NCBI GenBank assembly: GCA_034509735.1
Contig: JACGWO010000011.1
Coordinates: 18,832,979 to 18,896,978 of the forward strand
Length of the DNA: 64,000 nucleotides
Direction of reading: 5' to 3'
DNA from: Sesamum alatum
Lineage: Eukaryota > Streptophyta > Magnoliopsida > Lamiales > Pedaliaceae
Of the stretch, positions 1 through 10,430 are shown in pieces. Position 1 is the first letter of the stretch. Every line of letters starts with the position of its first letter. Position numbers and translations under genes: made by a program. The notes below the pieces were generated by a model. It did no database searches, was not told where the DNA came from, and saw only the letters and a program-made list of their open reading frames with translations.

Positions 1-936
1 TGCTTCAGTTCTAACATTTGCATTGCTCCTTAGCTCCTCCAGAAAAATCCAGGTCGACTCTCCTTTCACTTTCGTTGCTAGTCAGCTCGTAGCACTTCAC
101 TCGGAGTGTCTCTTCTCCAATCTCCACTGGGATGATGGCTTCCGACCTATAGACTAGACTGAACGGGGTTTCCCCCGTGCTTCGGCGTGGGGTGGTTCAA
201 TAGCCCATAGAACTCCTGGAAGCTCCTCTACCCAATTGCCTTTAGCATATTCTAGTCTTGTCTTCAAATTCTGGAGGATTATTCGGTTGGTCACTTCTGC
301 CTGGCCATTAGATTGTGGTGTTGCCACTGACGTGTAATATTGCTTTATCTTCAGCTCCTGGCACCATTGGTGAAATTTAGATCCCTGGAACTGCATGCCA
401 TTGTCCATCACGAAGGCTCTGGGGATGCCGTAGCGACATATGATATTCTTCCACACGAACTTTATGACTTCTTTTTCTGTTATCCTGCTTAATGCCTCTG
501 CTTCCACCCACTTTGAAAAATAATCTACTGCCACGAGCAAGTACTCTCACTGGCCTGTTGCTCGGGAAAGTTTTCCTACTATATCCATCCCCCACTGATC
601 GAAAGGGCAAGGACTCTGCAGGGGCTGCATTTCTGCTGCTGGTACGTGAGTGATATTAGCATGTTCTTGACACATTCGGCGTATCCTCACTAAGTCCCTT
701 GCGTCCGTCTGCATGGTTGTCCAAATTTACCCTTGCCTCAAGGCCTTCAGTGCCAGGGCTCTTCCACCAGAATGGTTGCCGCAGCTTCCTTCGTGGATCT
801 CCCTTAGAACGTACTCTGCCTTGTCCTCACTTATGCACTTGAGGTATGGCTGCGAAAATCCTCTTTTGTATAACTCCCCGCCAATCAAGGTAAACCTATC
901 TGCTCTCGTGCGAAATGCCCTAGCTTGATTAGGATC
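1..936 (-). pseudogene. integrase of the gypsy element, broken and cut by the window edge
   Basis: Integrase would insert the element cDNA into host DNA. The minus strand carries part of the zinc-binding N-terminal region near 600-715 (RMCQEHANITHVP). The catalytic core is at 154-540, with all three acidic positions visible: VAVDYFSKW, VMDNGMQF and GQAEVTNR. A TGA at about 550-552 separates the N-terminal part from the core. A frameshift near 155-180 breaks the core from the next segment ([17 protein letters not shown]). Another shift lies near 46-50. The rest is outside the window. Confidence 0.88.
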
Positions 937-3204
937 CTAGGGCACTTCCCCGAATTTTAGATATGCTTCCAACTCCTTCATCCACTCAGATGGAGCTCCT
1001 TTTGTCATCAGGACTTCATTCCCCTCCTCGTTCACATCCGAGTACTCTTGGTTCAACAAGGTTATCTTCCTGCTCTTCAGGGGAGCCAATGAACTGGCCA
1101 GCTTAGCCAATTGATCTACTTCCTCATTCTCAGTCCTCGGAATTTTGTTCCAAGGTGAATGTATCAAACTTCTTCCTTACTTCCTAGATTTTTGTCAAGT
1201 ATTTGGCCATTTGCTCCCCCTTGGCCTCAAACTCCCCATTTACTTGCTTGACCACCAGTTGGGAATCACTGTATACTTTCACGTGTTTTGCCCCGGCAAC
1301 AAAGGCCAATTTCCCCCCTGCAATGAGGGCTTCATACTTTGCTTCATTATTTGAGGCGGCGAAACCAAGCCTGATGGCATAACGCATCGTGTCCCGATAC
1401 GGGCTCTCAAGTAGTATTCCTGCTCCGCCACCTTGGGACGTGGAAGAGCCGTCAACAAACATCCTCCAACACCTCTTCTGTTGCGTGCCTTTCTCCTCCG
1501 TCAATTCGGAGATGAAGTCTGCCAATGCCTGTGCCTTGATCGCAGATCTAGGTTGATATGCGATTCCATGCTCACTGAACTCCACCAACCATTTTACCAT
1601 TCTCCTGGATGTATTGAGATCTGTCAGTACCCTCTTCAAGGGTTGATTTGTCAGTACCACCACGGGGTGTGATTGAAAATAGGGATGTAGCTTCCTCGCC
1701 GCGGTTATCAAGGCCAAAGCCACCTTCTCAATCTAGGTGTATCTCTCTTCTGGCCCTTGCAGAGCCTTGCTGGCATAGTATATGGGTCGATGCTCGCGCC
1801 CTTCTTCTCTTACGAGGATCGAACTTACTGCGCTTTCCGAGATAGATAGAAACACAAAACAAGGTCTCCTCGGGCTCGGGCTTTGTCAGCAAGGGTGGTG
1901 AAGTAAGATACTTCTTTAAATCCTCGAAGGCAGCTTGACACTGCTCTGTCCAAGAGAAACCGTTCATCTTTCTTAACACCTTGAAGAATGGGAGTCCCTA
2001 TTCTGAGGATTTCGAGATAAAATGATTAAGTGCCGCCATCCGTCCCGTCAGTTTTTGAACTTCTTTTATCGTCCGAGGAGGTTGCATCTTTATAATGGCC
2101 TCAATTTTTTCTGGATTCGTCTCTATCCCCCTTTGAGAAACCATGAATCCTAGGAACTTTCCTCCCTGAACTCCGAAAGTGCATTTTGTGGGGTTCAGCT
2201 TCATCCCATATCTCTCCAACGTGTGAAAGCATTCTTCGATATCTTTTACGTGATCTTCCCTCCTACGGCTTTTGACCAGCATGCGTCTATATACACTTCC
2301 ATGTTCCGTCCTGTCTGCTCCCTGAACATGCCATTTACTAACCTCTGATATGTGGCTCCCGCATTTTTCAGCCCGAAAGGCATCACTCTATAGCAGTATG
2401 TGCCTTGCTCCATCACAAAACTTGTCTTTTCTTGGTCCTCGCACGCTAGTCGGATCTGATTGTATCCTTGAAACGCATCCAGGAAACTCATCAACTCACA
2501 TCCTGAAGTTGAATCAATAAGCACGTCAATCCTAGGCAAGGGGTATGAGTCCTTGGGGCAGGCTCGATTCAAATTAGTAAAGTCTATGCACATGCTCCAC
2601 TTTCCCTTGCTCTTTGGAACAAGGACCACATTGGCCAACCACTCCGGATAGTACACTAGTTGAAAATAATCTACTCGAAGTAGTTTCTCAACCTCCTCGC
2701 CTATAATCTTGTTCCTCTCTACCCCAAATGCCCTCCTTTTCTGTTTCATGGGCTTTGCCTTTGGATCCACGTTAAGTTTGTGGACCATGACTTCAGGGTC
2801 TATCCCTTTCATATCTGACAGCTCCCATGCAAAAGCGTCAACTGATCTTTGTAAGAAATCAACAATAACATGCTCCAACTGCACACTTAGTAGTGACCCG
2901 ACTTTCAACACCTTCTTAGAATCACCTAGGAGCTCGACCATTTTGATCTCTTCAAAAGCCTCTATTCTTTCCTCTTCAACTTTTCTCTTTTTGACTTCTC
3001 TCCGGGTCTCTTCTCTTTGCTCCCCTGGGGAGCTTCTTTTACCTAGCTCATCAAGGTATCCCCCAAGGGATTCCTTCTCTGACATCAAACTATTACTGCC
3101 CTCGCCTTTACTCTCACGGGCATCCACTGGCGTCTTTAGTGTGCTGGCATAACATTCTCTGGCTTGCTTCCTGTCCCCCACCATCTCTCCTACACCTTCA
3201 GGTG
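937..3204 (-). pseudogene. reverse transcriptase and RNase H of the gypsy element, frameshifted
   Basis: The RT fingers and palm are readable from about 2800 to 2284, with KWSMCIDFTNLNRACPKDSY, FLDAFQGYNQI and FGLKNAGATYQRLVN. The frame breaks inside the YxDD catalytic box near 2284, which looks like loss of one base. The sequence continues in another frame at 1998-2282 (NPTKCTFGVQGGKFLGF). The RT connection region is at 1728-1979. RNase H follows at 1184-1723, with FVDGSSTSQGGGAGI, the EAKYEAL glutamate and YSDSQLV. Its C-terminal part is at 937-1167. At least three further stops or frame changes are present. Confidence 0.9.
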
Positions 3205-3752
3205 TTGGGAACTTTACTTTCATGTGGTAAGTGGATATCACAGCTTGGAAGAGGTTCAAACTTGGTTTCCCCAAGATCGCATTGTAGGCAGAAGGTGCGT
3301 CCACCACCAAAAATTTCACGAACTTCATCACGTGCCTGGGATATGTCCCGATCGATATTGGCAACGTGGCCTCTCCTAGCGGCACAACTACATCTCCGCT
3401 AAAGCTGGTTAAAGGGGGTATTGACGGGCGTAAGTTGTACATTGTCAATCCTCATTTGAGAAAAAGCCTTGTAAAACAGGATGTCCGCTGAACTCCCGCT
3501 GTTTATCAAAATCTTCCTTACCCAGAAGTTTGATACTGAGGCTGCCACAACAATCGCCTCATTGCAGGAAGGAAGATTCCCCTCCAAGTCTTGATCGTTA
3601 AATGTTATCTCCCCCGTGGGGTGTGCTCGAGGTACCTCCTTGAGCTGGCTACAAGCAACCTGGTTGGGAACGTTCCCTGCTACTCGGGCGGTCGCCTTCT
3701 TAGCTCGCCCTGAGTCCCCTCCAGCTGGGCCTCCCGAAATGACCCCAATCAC
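3205..3752 (-). pseudogene. aspartic protease domain of the gypsy element, catalytic Asp lost
   Basis: Retropepsin-like domain that would cut the Gag-Pol polyprotein. The first half (3399-3752) contains the active-site region, read as LINSGSSADILF. The family has Asp-Ser/Thr-Gly there, so the catalytic Asp is replaced by Asn. The second half continues in another frame at about 3205-3448 (APSAYNAILGKPSLN, a typical protease tail). The Asn plus the frame change make it inactive. It sits between gag and RT as expected. Confidence 0.8.
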
Positions 3753-3848
3753 ACCAGCTGTCGGAAGGTTATCCTTCCTCTCACGATCTACTCCTCCTTA
3801 TCTCTTATCTCAAGACGGGGTGTCGTTCGCTTATTTTCACGGGTGACC

Positions 3849-5409
3849 TCATGAGGTCCTTGCTTCATTTTTTGCCACGAATTCCTTCAGGTAGCCTATC
3901 CTAATGAGTTTCTCAATTTCTATTTTCAAATGGTGGCATTCCTCAGTACTATGGCCTCGATCCTTGTGAAAGTGGCAGTACTTGTCAGATTTCATCCTAT
4001 GGGGATTATCCTTCATCGGATAGGGCCATCTCATAAGCCCTTGTTGTTCAACCACGACGAGAACTTGAACTCGCGGTGTGTTCAATGGGGTGTACCTCAC
4101 TAACTCCCCCGGTATCGGTGGCTTCCGTTCCCGCCTGATTCCCTCTGACCTGGGAGGAAATCTCCTTTCTTCTTCATCAGCTTTCCGCTTGAGGGGAATC
4201 GTCGGACGCAATCCCACTGTCTCTTCTATTCGGATATATTTCTCTGCTCGAAGCAACAACTCTTCCTGAGTCGAAGGGGGCTTCCCCGCTATCGACTCCT
4301 TAAATCGTCCTCTTCTCAAATTCTGCTGCATGATGCTAGCCAAAAGCTAAGGATTCACGTGGGGGACCTCTAACACTGCTTCCGAGAAGCATTGCACATA
4401 CTCCCTCAAACTCTCATTCTCCCGCTGGATTATTGTAACCAAGTATGAAACAGTCTTAGGGTATCGCCTGTTAATCGAGAAGTGGAGTAGGAAGCGTTGA
4501 GAAAGTTGCTCAAATGACTCGATAGTCCCAGGAGGCAGTTGATTGAACCATGCCATGGCTTTCCCCGAAAGGGTAGTACGAAATAGTTTGCAATATGCCG
4601 CATCGCTGATGTCCAGCAGATCGGCTCTGGCCATGAAGCGGTCGAAGTGATCTTGAGGATCCCCTACTCCGCTATACTCGTTCAGACTTGGAATCTTAAT
4701 TCCTGGATCGATAGCTTCTGCCAATATGTGGGGGGCAAATGGACTCCGACTGGGAGGCACCACTGCCAAAGGTCGCGCCGGATATCCTGAAGGCCCTAGC
4801 GAGTTAGGGAAGGTGTGCAGGGGAGGGGCTCCTCTCTCGTAGTGTCCCCCTCCTTGTGTTGGCTGCCTCCCCCCTTAGGGGGGGGGGGGGGGGAATAATT
4901 GTCTTCACCTCCCGCTCTACGTGGGGGGGGGGGGGGGGGTTGAAGGATAAAAGTCGTCCTTGGGCTGCGTGGCCCTGCTATTGACCTCCTCCTCCTCATA
5001 ACCCACGCCTTCAAAGGCTTCCTCGGGCCTCTGCTCTCTTGCGGGTGCGTCTTGCCCCCTCCTAGAATGGCGAGGGGGTCGAGGGGGTGCTGCCTGTCCA
5101 ACAATATACTGAGCTACGGCCCTCGCGGCAGCTTGAGTAGATGCCTCTTCTATTAACTGGTGAAGGGCCTCTTGAGTAATCTGGATGACTAGTGGAGGCG
5201 GTGGGGCCTCAACCTCCTCGTGCCCCTCTTCCTCTCGGCTTCGCGCTGGAGGATTCTCCAGGGCGCGGCCCTACCCTTTCTCTTGGTTCTCCAACCTCCG
5301 AGCTGGTGCTGGTGGATTAGCCAGGGCGTGCCCCTGCTCCTCTTCCTCCTCTTCTCTCAGGATCCCCTTGCCCCACGTTCACGCTTCTTGCCTTCGATCT
5401 GGTGTTCAT
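3849..5409 (-). pseudogene. gag of the Ty3/gypsy element, broken
   Basis: Gag would form the particle shell and bind element RNA. The likely start is the ATG at 5409 (protein begins MNTRSKARS), but a stop follows within about 30 codons. The capsid-like domain is readable at 4347-4769, including GKAMAWFNQLPPGTIESFEQ and QRENESLREYVQ. A stop near 4345 separates it from the C-terminal part (3849-4343). That part carries a degenerate zinc-knuckle-like stretch, CHFHKDRGHSTEECHH. Two long G runs on + (4878-4893 and 4923-4939) fall in a proline-rich stretch and are likely slippage sites. Confidence 0.85.
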
Positions 5410-5428
5410 CTTTGACGCCTAGACTGGT

Positions 5429-5446
5429 TTCCCACAGACGGCGCCA
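5429..5446 (-). other. tRNA primer binding site of the gypsy element
   Basis: The minus strand reads TGGCGCCGTCTGTGGGAA two bases inside the LTR edge. This is the common start of plant gypsy primer binding sites. It fixes the element orientation and the inner LTR edge. I did not match it to a particular tRNA. Confidence 0.75.
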
Positions 5447-5449
5447 AGC

Positions 5450-5824
5450 TGATGGAATGAGATTCAGAAGAAACGTAGCCTAAGCACGTGTGCACCAAAT
5501 GAATTCAAGAAGCTTAATAACAACAAGGAAACGAATAAAGTTTCTATATTCATTCATAAAAAAGTATCTCAAACAATAAATTCACCCCCTATTTATAGTA
5601 AATTTTAGGGGGTGAAATTACAACGTTGCCATTTGATCCTACGGTCTAAATTAATCAGACGAGGGTACTTTCGTCATTTCACTAGCCCCACTCTCTTTTC
5701 AACCTCCCTCTTTTCAACTCCCCTCAACTTCCTTTTAACTTCTCTTAACCTCCATCAAGGGCCTTTGTCCAATTAATCATAAATATTAAGGGTCTTCTTG
5801 TAAATTTTGTTCTTCTCCATATCA
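5450..5824 (-). repeat. 5' LTR of the Ty3/gypsy element
   Basis: On + the LTR begins TGATGGAATGAG and ends CTTCTCCATATCA, giving TGAT...ATCA ends. It abuts the primer binding site at 5429-5446. At 375 bp it is short. The partner LTR lies outside the window, so the outer edge at 5824 rests only on the terminal dinucleotide and the matching ends. Confidence 0.75.
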
Positions 5825-6070
5825 GTTAGCAAGAACGACGTGCCACAACGACTAATAAAGAAATATAAGATGAGATGAAATGAAAATACAAGCCAACGTT
5901 AAGAATTGCGAGGGAGGTGTTGCTCACGCACTACAGTTGTACCTTGCAGTACAAATCACTGTTGCGCAGAACTCCACCTACTCAATACGTAAGATAACCC
6001 AATCCAAAAAGAAAAAAAAAGGGTGGGGGTTTTCTAAGTTTACGAAAACAGCCCTCTGTTCTCTGACCTC
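5825..6070. other. short intergenic stretch between the gypsy element and the kinase gene
   Basis: AT-rich host sequence that probably holds upstream promoter sequence of the kinase gene. I see no coding signal. An A-run lies at about 6006-6020. Confidence 0.5.
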
Positions 6071-6314
6071 ATCCTCTTTATACATTTTGCCAGCCCTCGT
6101 GAGCTAAGGTACAACTCCGCAAAGCCCTATTTCTCTCTCTCTCTCTCTCTCTCTCATTTTTCACCTATACCCAACAAACCCTCCAGTCTCTCTTCGTGCG
6201 TGGCTTCCGTTTCTCCCTAGGGAAAATCCTAATTTGCTTTTATCTGTAAACTCGGTTCTGAGGAGTTTGGATTCGATTGATGATAATTGAGATTGGATTT
6301 GAGCCGTTGATCTG
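6071..6314 (+). promoter_or_regulatory. putative core promoter and 5' UTR of the casein kinase 1-like gene
   Basis: A TATA-like TTTATACATT lies at about 6077. A pyrimidine patch, (CT)n at about 6131-6155, lies downstream, as is common around plant transcription starts and 5' UTRs. The ATG is at 6315. The transcription start is inferred to fall around 6105-6130. An intron in the 5' UTR is not excluded. Confidence 0.4.
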
Positions 6315-9300
6315 ATGGAACGGATCGTCGGAGGTAAATTCAAGCTCGGCCGCAAGATCGGCAGTGGATCATTTGGTGAAATCTTTCTTGGTGAGCTCTT
6401 CTGTATTTGAATGTGAACAGTCCTCTTTATTCTTACGTTTTCCTCAACTTTTTGACCAATTCTTTGTTATTCAGCTACGCATATCGATACTTTCGAGATC
6501 GTCGCAGTGAAGATCGTAAGTTTCAGCATTTCTTTTTGGGTTAATTTTCTTGAATGATTGGGTTTTTACTCCAATATTCACGTGTCTATGTTCATGATTA
6601 GTTGAAATGGATTGGAAACTTGCATGCAGCTATATGTGGTTCACTTTTGTTTTGTTTTGTTTTTCCCTTTTTAAATTAGTTTGTAAATTGAAGAGGAACA
6701 CTTGAATGTCGGTGTATGTACATGTAGGCTCATGTTTTTATGTGTGTTCAAATGTCCGAATGGTCTATTTTTCCTCTATCGTTTTGCATCAATTTGATAG
6801 TGACACGACGCCCACATGCCAGATTCAGTGGTACTAGTGATACTTTGGGATTGTAAGCCATTTTTGCATGTGTTTCCTTTTAGGTTGGTTCAGGTGATTT
6901 AATTGAGCAAAGAAATATCGGGCATTACAGCAAGGTTAAATTCAGTTTATTACCATCGGCTAATGAAGTGTTCCCTTGCATTTGTTGTTGTTGCAGGAAA
7001 ATAATAAAACTAAGCATCCGCAACTTCTTTACGAGGCCAAGCTGTACAACATTCTTCAAGGAGGAAGTATGTAGTATTGCATCCAAAGCAATTCCTTGTG
7101 GCATGCATTTCATGTATGCATGAGTTTGTGAAAGATGTATGAAATTGAGGGTTGTAGTTATAGCGCCACTCGCCAACAACTCCCATTTATGGGGAACTAA
7201 TATCCGCATCAAGTTAATTTATTACATTTAAGAAGTTACCTGGCTGCATCTCGAGTCTGTTGTTTATTGTTACTGTTAAGCACGTGTCAAGTCCCCCTCC
7301 TTTTCATGGTATCTAAATAAAAGGGAAGTCAAACTTGACGTATGCGTCACGCAACTCGGAGAAGTCCGAAGTTATTACTTCTGTATCATAATTATTAATT
7401 TAGTGGTATACTAAGCTATGTTTCTCCCCACACATATAAATTGAAATTATATATCAATTGGCTTGCAACAGAAACAAACACGGAATTGTTAATATGTCCT
7501 GACGTGTAATACACGTGCAGTTCATGCTTCACTTACATAAATCTGTAGGGCCTATCAAGGATAGAATCATGAACGTTATGTATTTATTCAAGTTGGTATT
7601 TCCAATTATTTTTAAAACCCATCTCTCTTCAGGTGGTATACCTGGGATAAAATGGTCTGGTGTCAATGGGGATGACAATGTTCTTGTCCTTGACTTGCTG
7701 GGACCAAGCCTTGAGGATCTTTTCGTGTATTGTGGTAGGAAGTTTTCATTGAAGACGGTCTTAATGTTGGCTGATCAAATGGTAAGTTCATAATTTGGGA
7801 AATTGGATGTGATTTATCTTCTGCTTGTTTCTAACCATTTACACGTTATTTTGACCAGGAATGTTTATCTTTTGTTCTATACAGATAACTAGAATAGAAT
7901 TTGTGCATTCCAAAGGGTTTTTACATCGGGATATCAAACCTGATAACTTTCTCATGGGTCTTGGACGAAAAGCAAATCAGGTATGGCATTGTTGTCTCTC
8001 TGATGTTTCTACTCTGTGCTTCATCTTATTCTTTTAGTCTTATTCTCTTGTCGTTCCTCTTAGGTTTATATTATTGATTTCGGTCTGGCTAAAAGATATC
8101 GAGATTCAGCAACAAACCGGCATATTCCTTACAGGTGCTGTTTTGTCCATCTTTGCCACCGCAAGGTTATTCAAATTTGAAAAACCGCTGTTGATGGGAA
8201 TGTCAATATTTATTTGCACTCTTCACTCATGTATTCATTCAATTTATTATTTCAGAATAAGGGTATTTCTTTGAAAAACATTTCTTCATAACTGAAAACA
8301 AAAATTGGACTTCCTTTTTGCCCCAAGTTCTATTTGCTTCCACATTCTCATGTTCTCCATTTGCAGCCACAACTGGTTTCTTCAAGTTTCCTGATCATGA
8401 TATTTTGCTTTATATTTTCTTTGTACAGGGAGAATAAAAATTTGACTGGAACTGCCCGCTATGCAAGTTGTAATACCCATCTTGGGATTGGTAAGACAAG
8501 ATTTCTCTTTCCTTCTTTTTAATCCAGGATAAAGGTCAACAAGTATTGAATGGTGGTTTTCAGGAAGGTACTCAAATCCCCCCTCCCCCCTTTGGTTTTC
8601 CGTTTTGTAGAGCAAAGCCGGAGGGATGACTTGGAGTCCCTTGGATATGTGCTTCTGTATTTTCTGAGAGGAAGGTCTGCCAGTGTTTCTCTGTTCACCT
8701 TAATTTACATGATCTATTTGTGCTTTTCAAAGAATGATTATTTTCTTTTTTCATTTTTGACCAACTGTAAGTCTGCATATAGCCTTCCATGGCAGGGATT
8801 AAAAGCTGCCACAAAGAAGCAGAAGTATGACAAGATTTGTGAGAAAAAATTATCAACACCTATTGAGGTGGGTGCATATATTGATTTACATCTCTCAGTT
8901 TCCTTTTCTAGTTTCTTACTCTTTGTATGTTAATTTTTTCCTGAAGGTGTTGTGCAAGTCCCATCCCGTGGAGTTCGCATCATACTTCCACTATTGCCAT
9001 TCATTAACATTTGACCAACGGCCTGATTATGGATTTTTGAAACGCTTATTTCGCGAACTGTTTACTCGTGAAGGTGAGGATGTAGTCTAGTAACCAAGGT
9101 CTGTGTGCATAGTCTGCTTCATACAAGTTCATTTGGGAAATTATAGTGGTCTTGGATATATTTTAATTAAACTGAAGTAGGGGATAGAGTGATGGAGTGT
9201 TTTGTCCCAGTTTTGTGACTTTTACTATCTTAAAGACTAGTATGTAGCTGCCTCTTACAGGATATGAGTTCGATTACATATTTGACTGGACCATTCTGAA

Positions 9301-10430
9301 GTATCAGCAGGCGCAAATAAGTAAAGCACAGCAACGGGTAATGGTAGCTTCCATTTTTATCTAGTTTCTTTGCTTCATCTGTTGGTGCTAGAGTTACGTT
9401 TGCTCAGCTGCTGTGTATCACTGGTGCATCATTGTCGTACTTATATCTTGTTTGACTTTTGAACTTTGAGCAGCCAATTGCTGGAGAGAGCAGTGGAGCA
9501 CCTCCAACGGATGTGGAAAAGCACCAAGGTTGTATATGTTTTAGTAGGAAAATAATGCTAACAGAAATATAAATTTTACATTCAAGAAAAATGGGGGATG
9601 TATATGTTTTGGAGTTTTTATTCATTTGGCATGTCACAATCTTTCTACTTGCTAAAGATGAAGTTATATACCCTTTTCCAGATAGTATAACTATCCTTTG
9701 GCATCTATACATTAAAGTTAAATCGTTGGAGCCTAGTGAGTTTGACATGTTTTACACGGAGTACTCAATGCTTTGGCCAATGTTGTAACTCCAACTTTCC
9801 GAATAAAGGCAAATTGGAAAACAAGAAAAGAATATAGATGCAGGATTAGATTATCTGTGACTAAGAAAGACAACTGGTGACCATGGTATTTTTTGGAAAG
9901 CTAATGAATCTCTTTGGTGATTGCAGGCAATAATGCACCTTTTTCAGCTGATTTAGGTGAACGTATGAGGTCTAACAATGCTGCTAGCCCTGGCGTTCGC
10001 CTGCAATTCAAGTCACCTGCAAATCGAAATTCTACTCATGGGAATCCACTTGATAGAAATGTATATGTATTTTATGTTTATTCTGAAAGTATCAAAAAAC
10101 TTATTATGTCTTTGCTTTTGTATTTTCCTTGTCTTGCTTAAAGAATGGTGCTGGCACATTTAAGAAGAGTACTGATGTTTATTTCTGGAGGGATCATATA
10201 CATTTTTTCCATCTTTCACTTCAATTTTATTCATGATCTACTCATTTTTGTAGGTTTTGAGTAATGCCCATGCGCCATCTACTTCATTCTCTTCAGCAGT
10301 TGTGGGAAAAGGAAATACGTCCAAGCCTATATTATCTACTGAAGCCAATGCTACTCAGGGAAATGGTGATAACTCTGGTCCTTCTAGTAGCTGGATTTCA
10401 TCACTACGCCGCATTTCTTCATCCAAGTAA
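6315..10430 (+). CDS. CKL: casein kinase 1-like Ser/Thr protein kinase, 14 coding exons
   Basis: Soluble Ser/Thr kinase of the plant CK1-like family. Exons: 6315-6390, 6475-6515, 6997-7066, 7633-7781, 7885-7980, 8064-8134, 8429-8490, 8611-8674, 8783-8867, 8947-9073, 9261-9337, 9474-9528, 9927-10060, 10254-10430. They join in frame with GT-AG sites to 427 aa. The start is the first ATG of [16 protein letters not shown]. Visible landmarks are the glycine loop (about 15-25), Lys38 in [13 protein letters not shown] at 126-133, DFG at 149-151, and the CK1 hallmark LTGTARYAS at 173-181, followed by SRRDD. The kinase domain ends near 290. A Ser/Asn-rich tail follows (ends [14 protein letters not shown]) and is the usual site of regulation and localisation. 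The wording fits the CKL13-like subgroup, an inference. No broken residue was found, so the gene looks functional. Confidence 0.95.

Larger units (their letters stand above)
1..5824 (-). mobile_element. Ty3/gypsy LTR retrotransposon, 3' end beyond the window, decayed
   Basis: Read on the minus strand, the order is 5' LTR (5450-5824), primer binding site (about 5429-5446), gag, protease, reverse transcriptase, RNase H and integrase. Integrase runs off the left edge of the window. Protease-RT-RNase H-integrase is the Ty3/gypsy order. The RNase H and integrase wording resembles the plant Tat lineage, but that assignment is an inference. Every domain carries stops or frameshifts, so this copy cannot make its own proteins. 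The 3' LTR and target duplication are not visible, so age and insertion site cannot be checked here. Confidence 0.93.

Noticed and set aside
2709..3152. 147-codon open frame on +
   Set aside because: Antisense shadow of the gypsy protease-RT coding strand.
9404..9748. 114-codon open frame on -
   Set aside because: Antisense across intron 11, exon 12 and intron 12 of the kinase gene. No recognisable motif.
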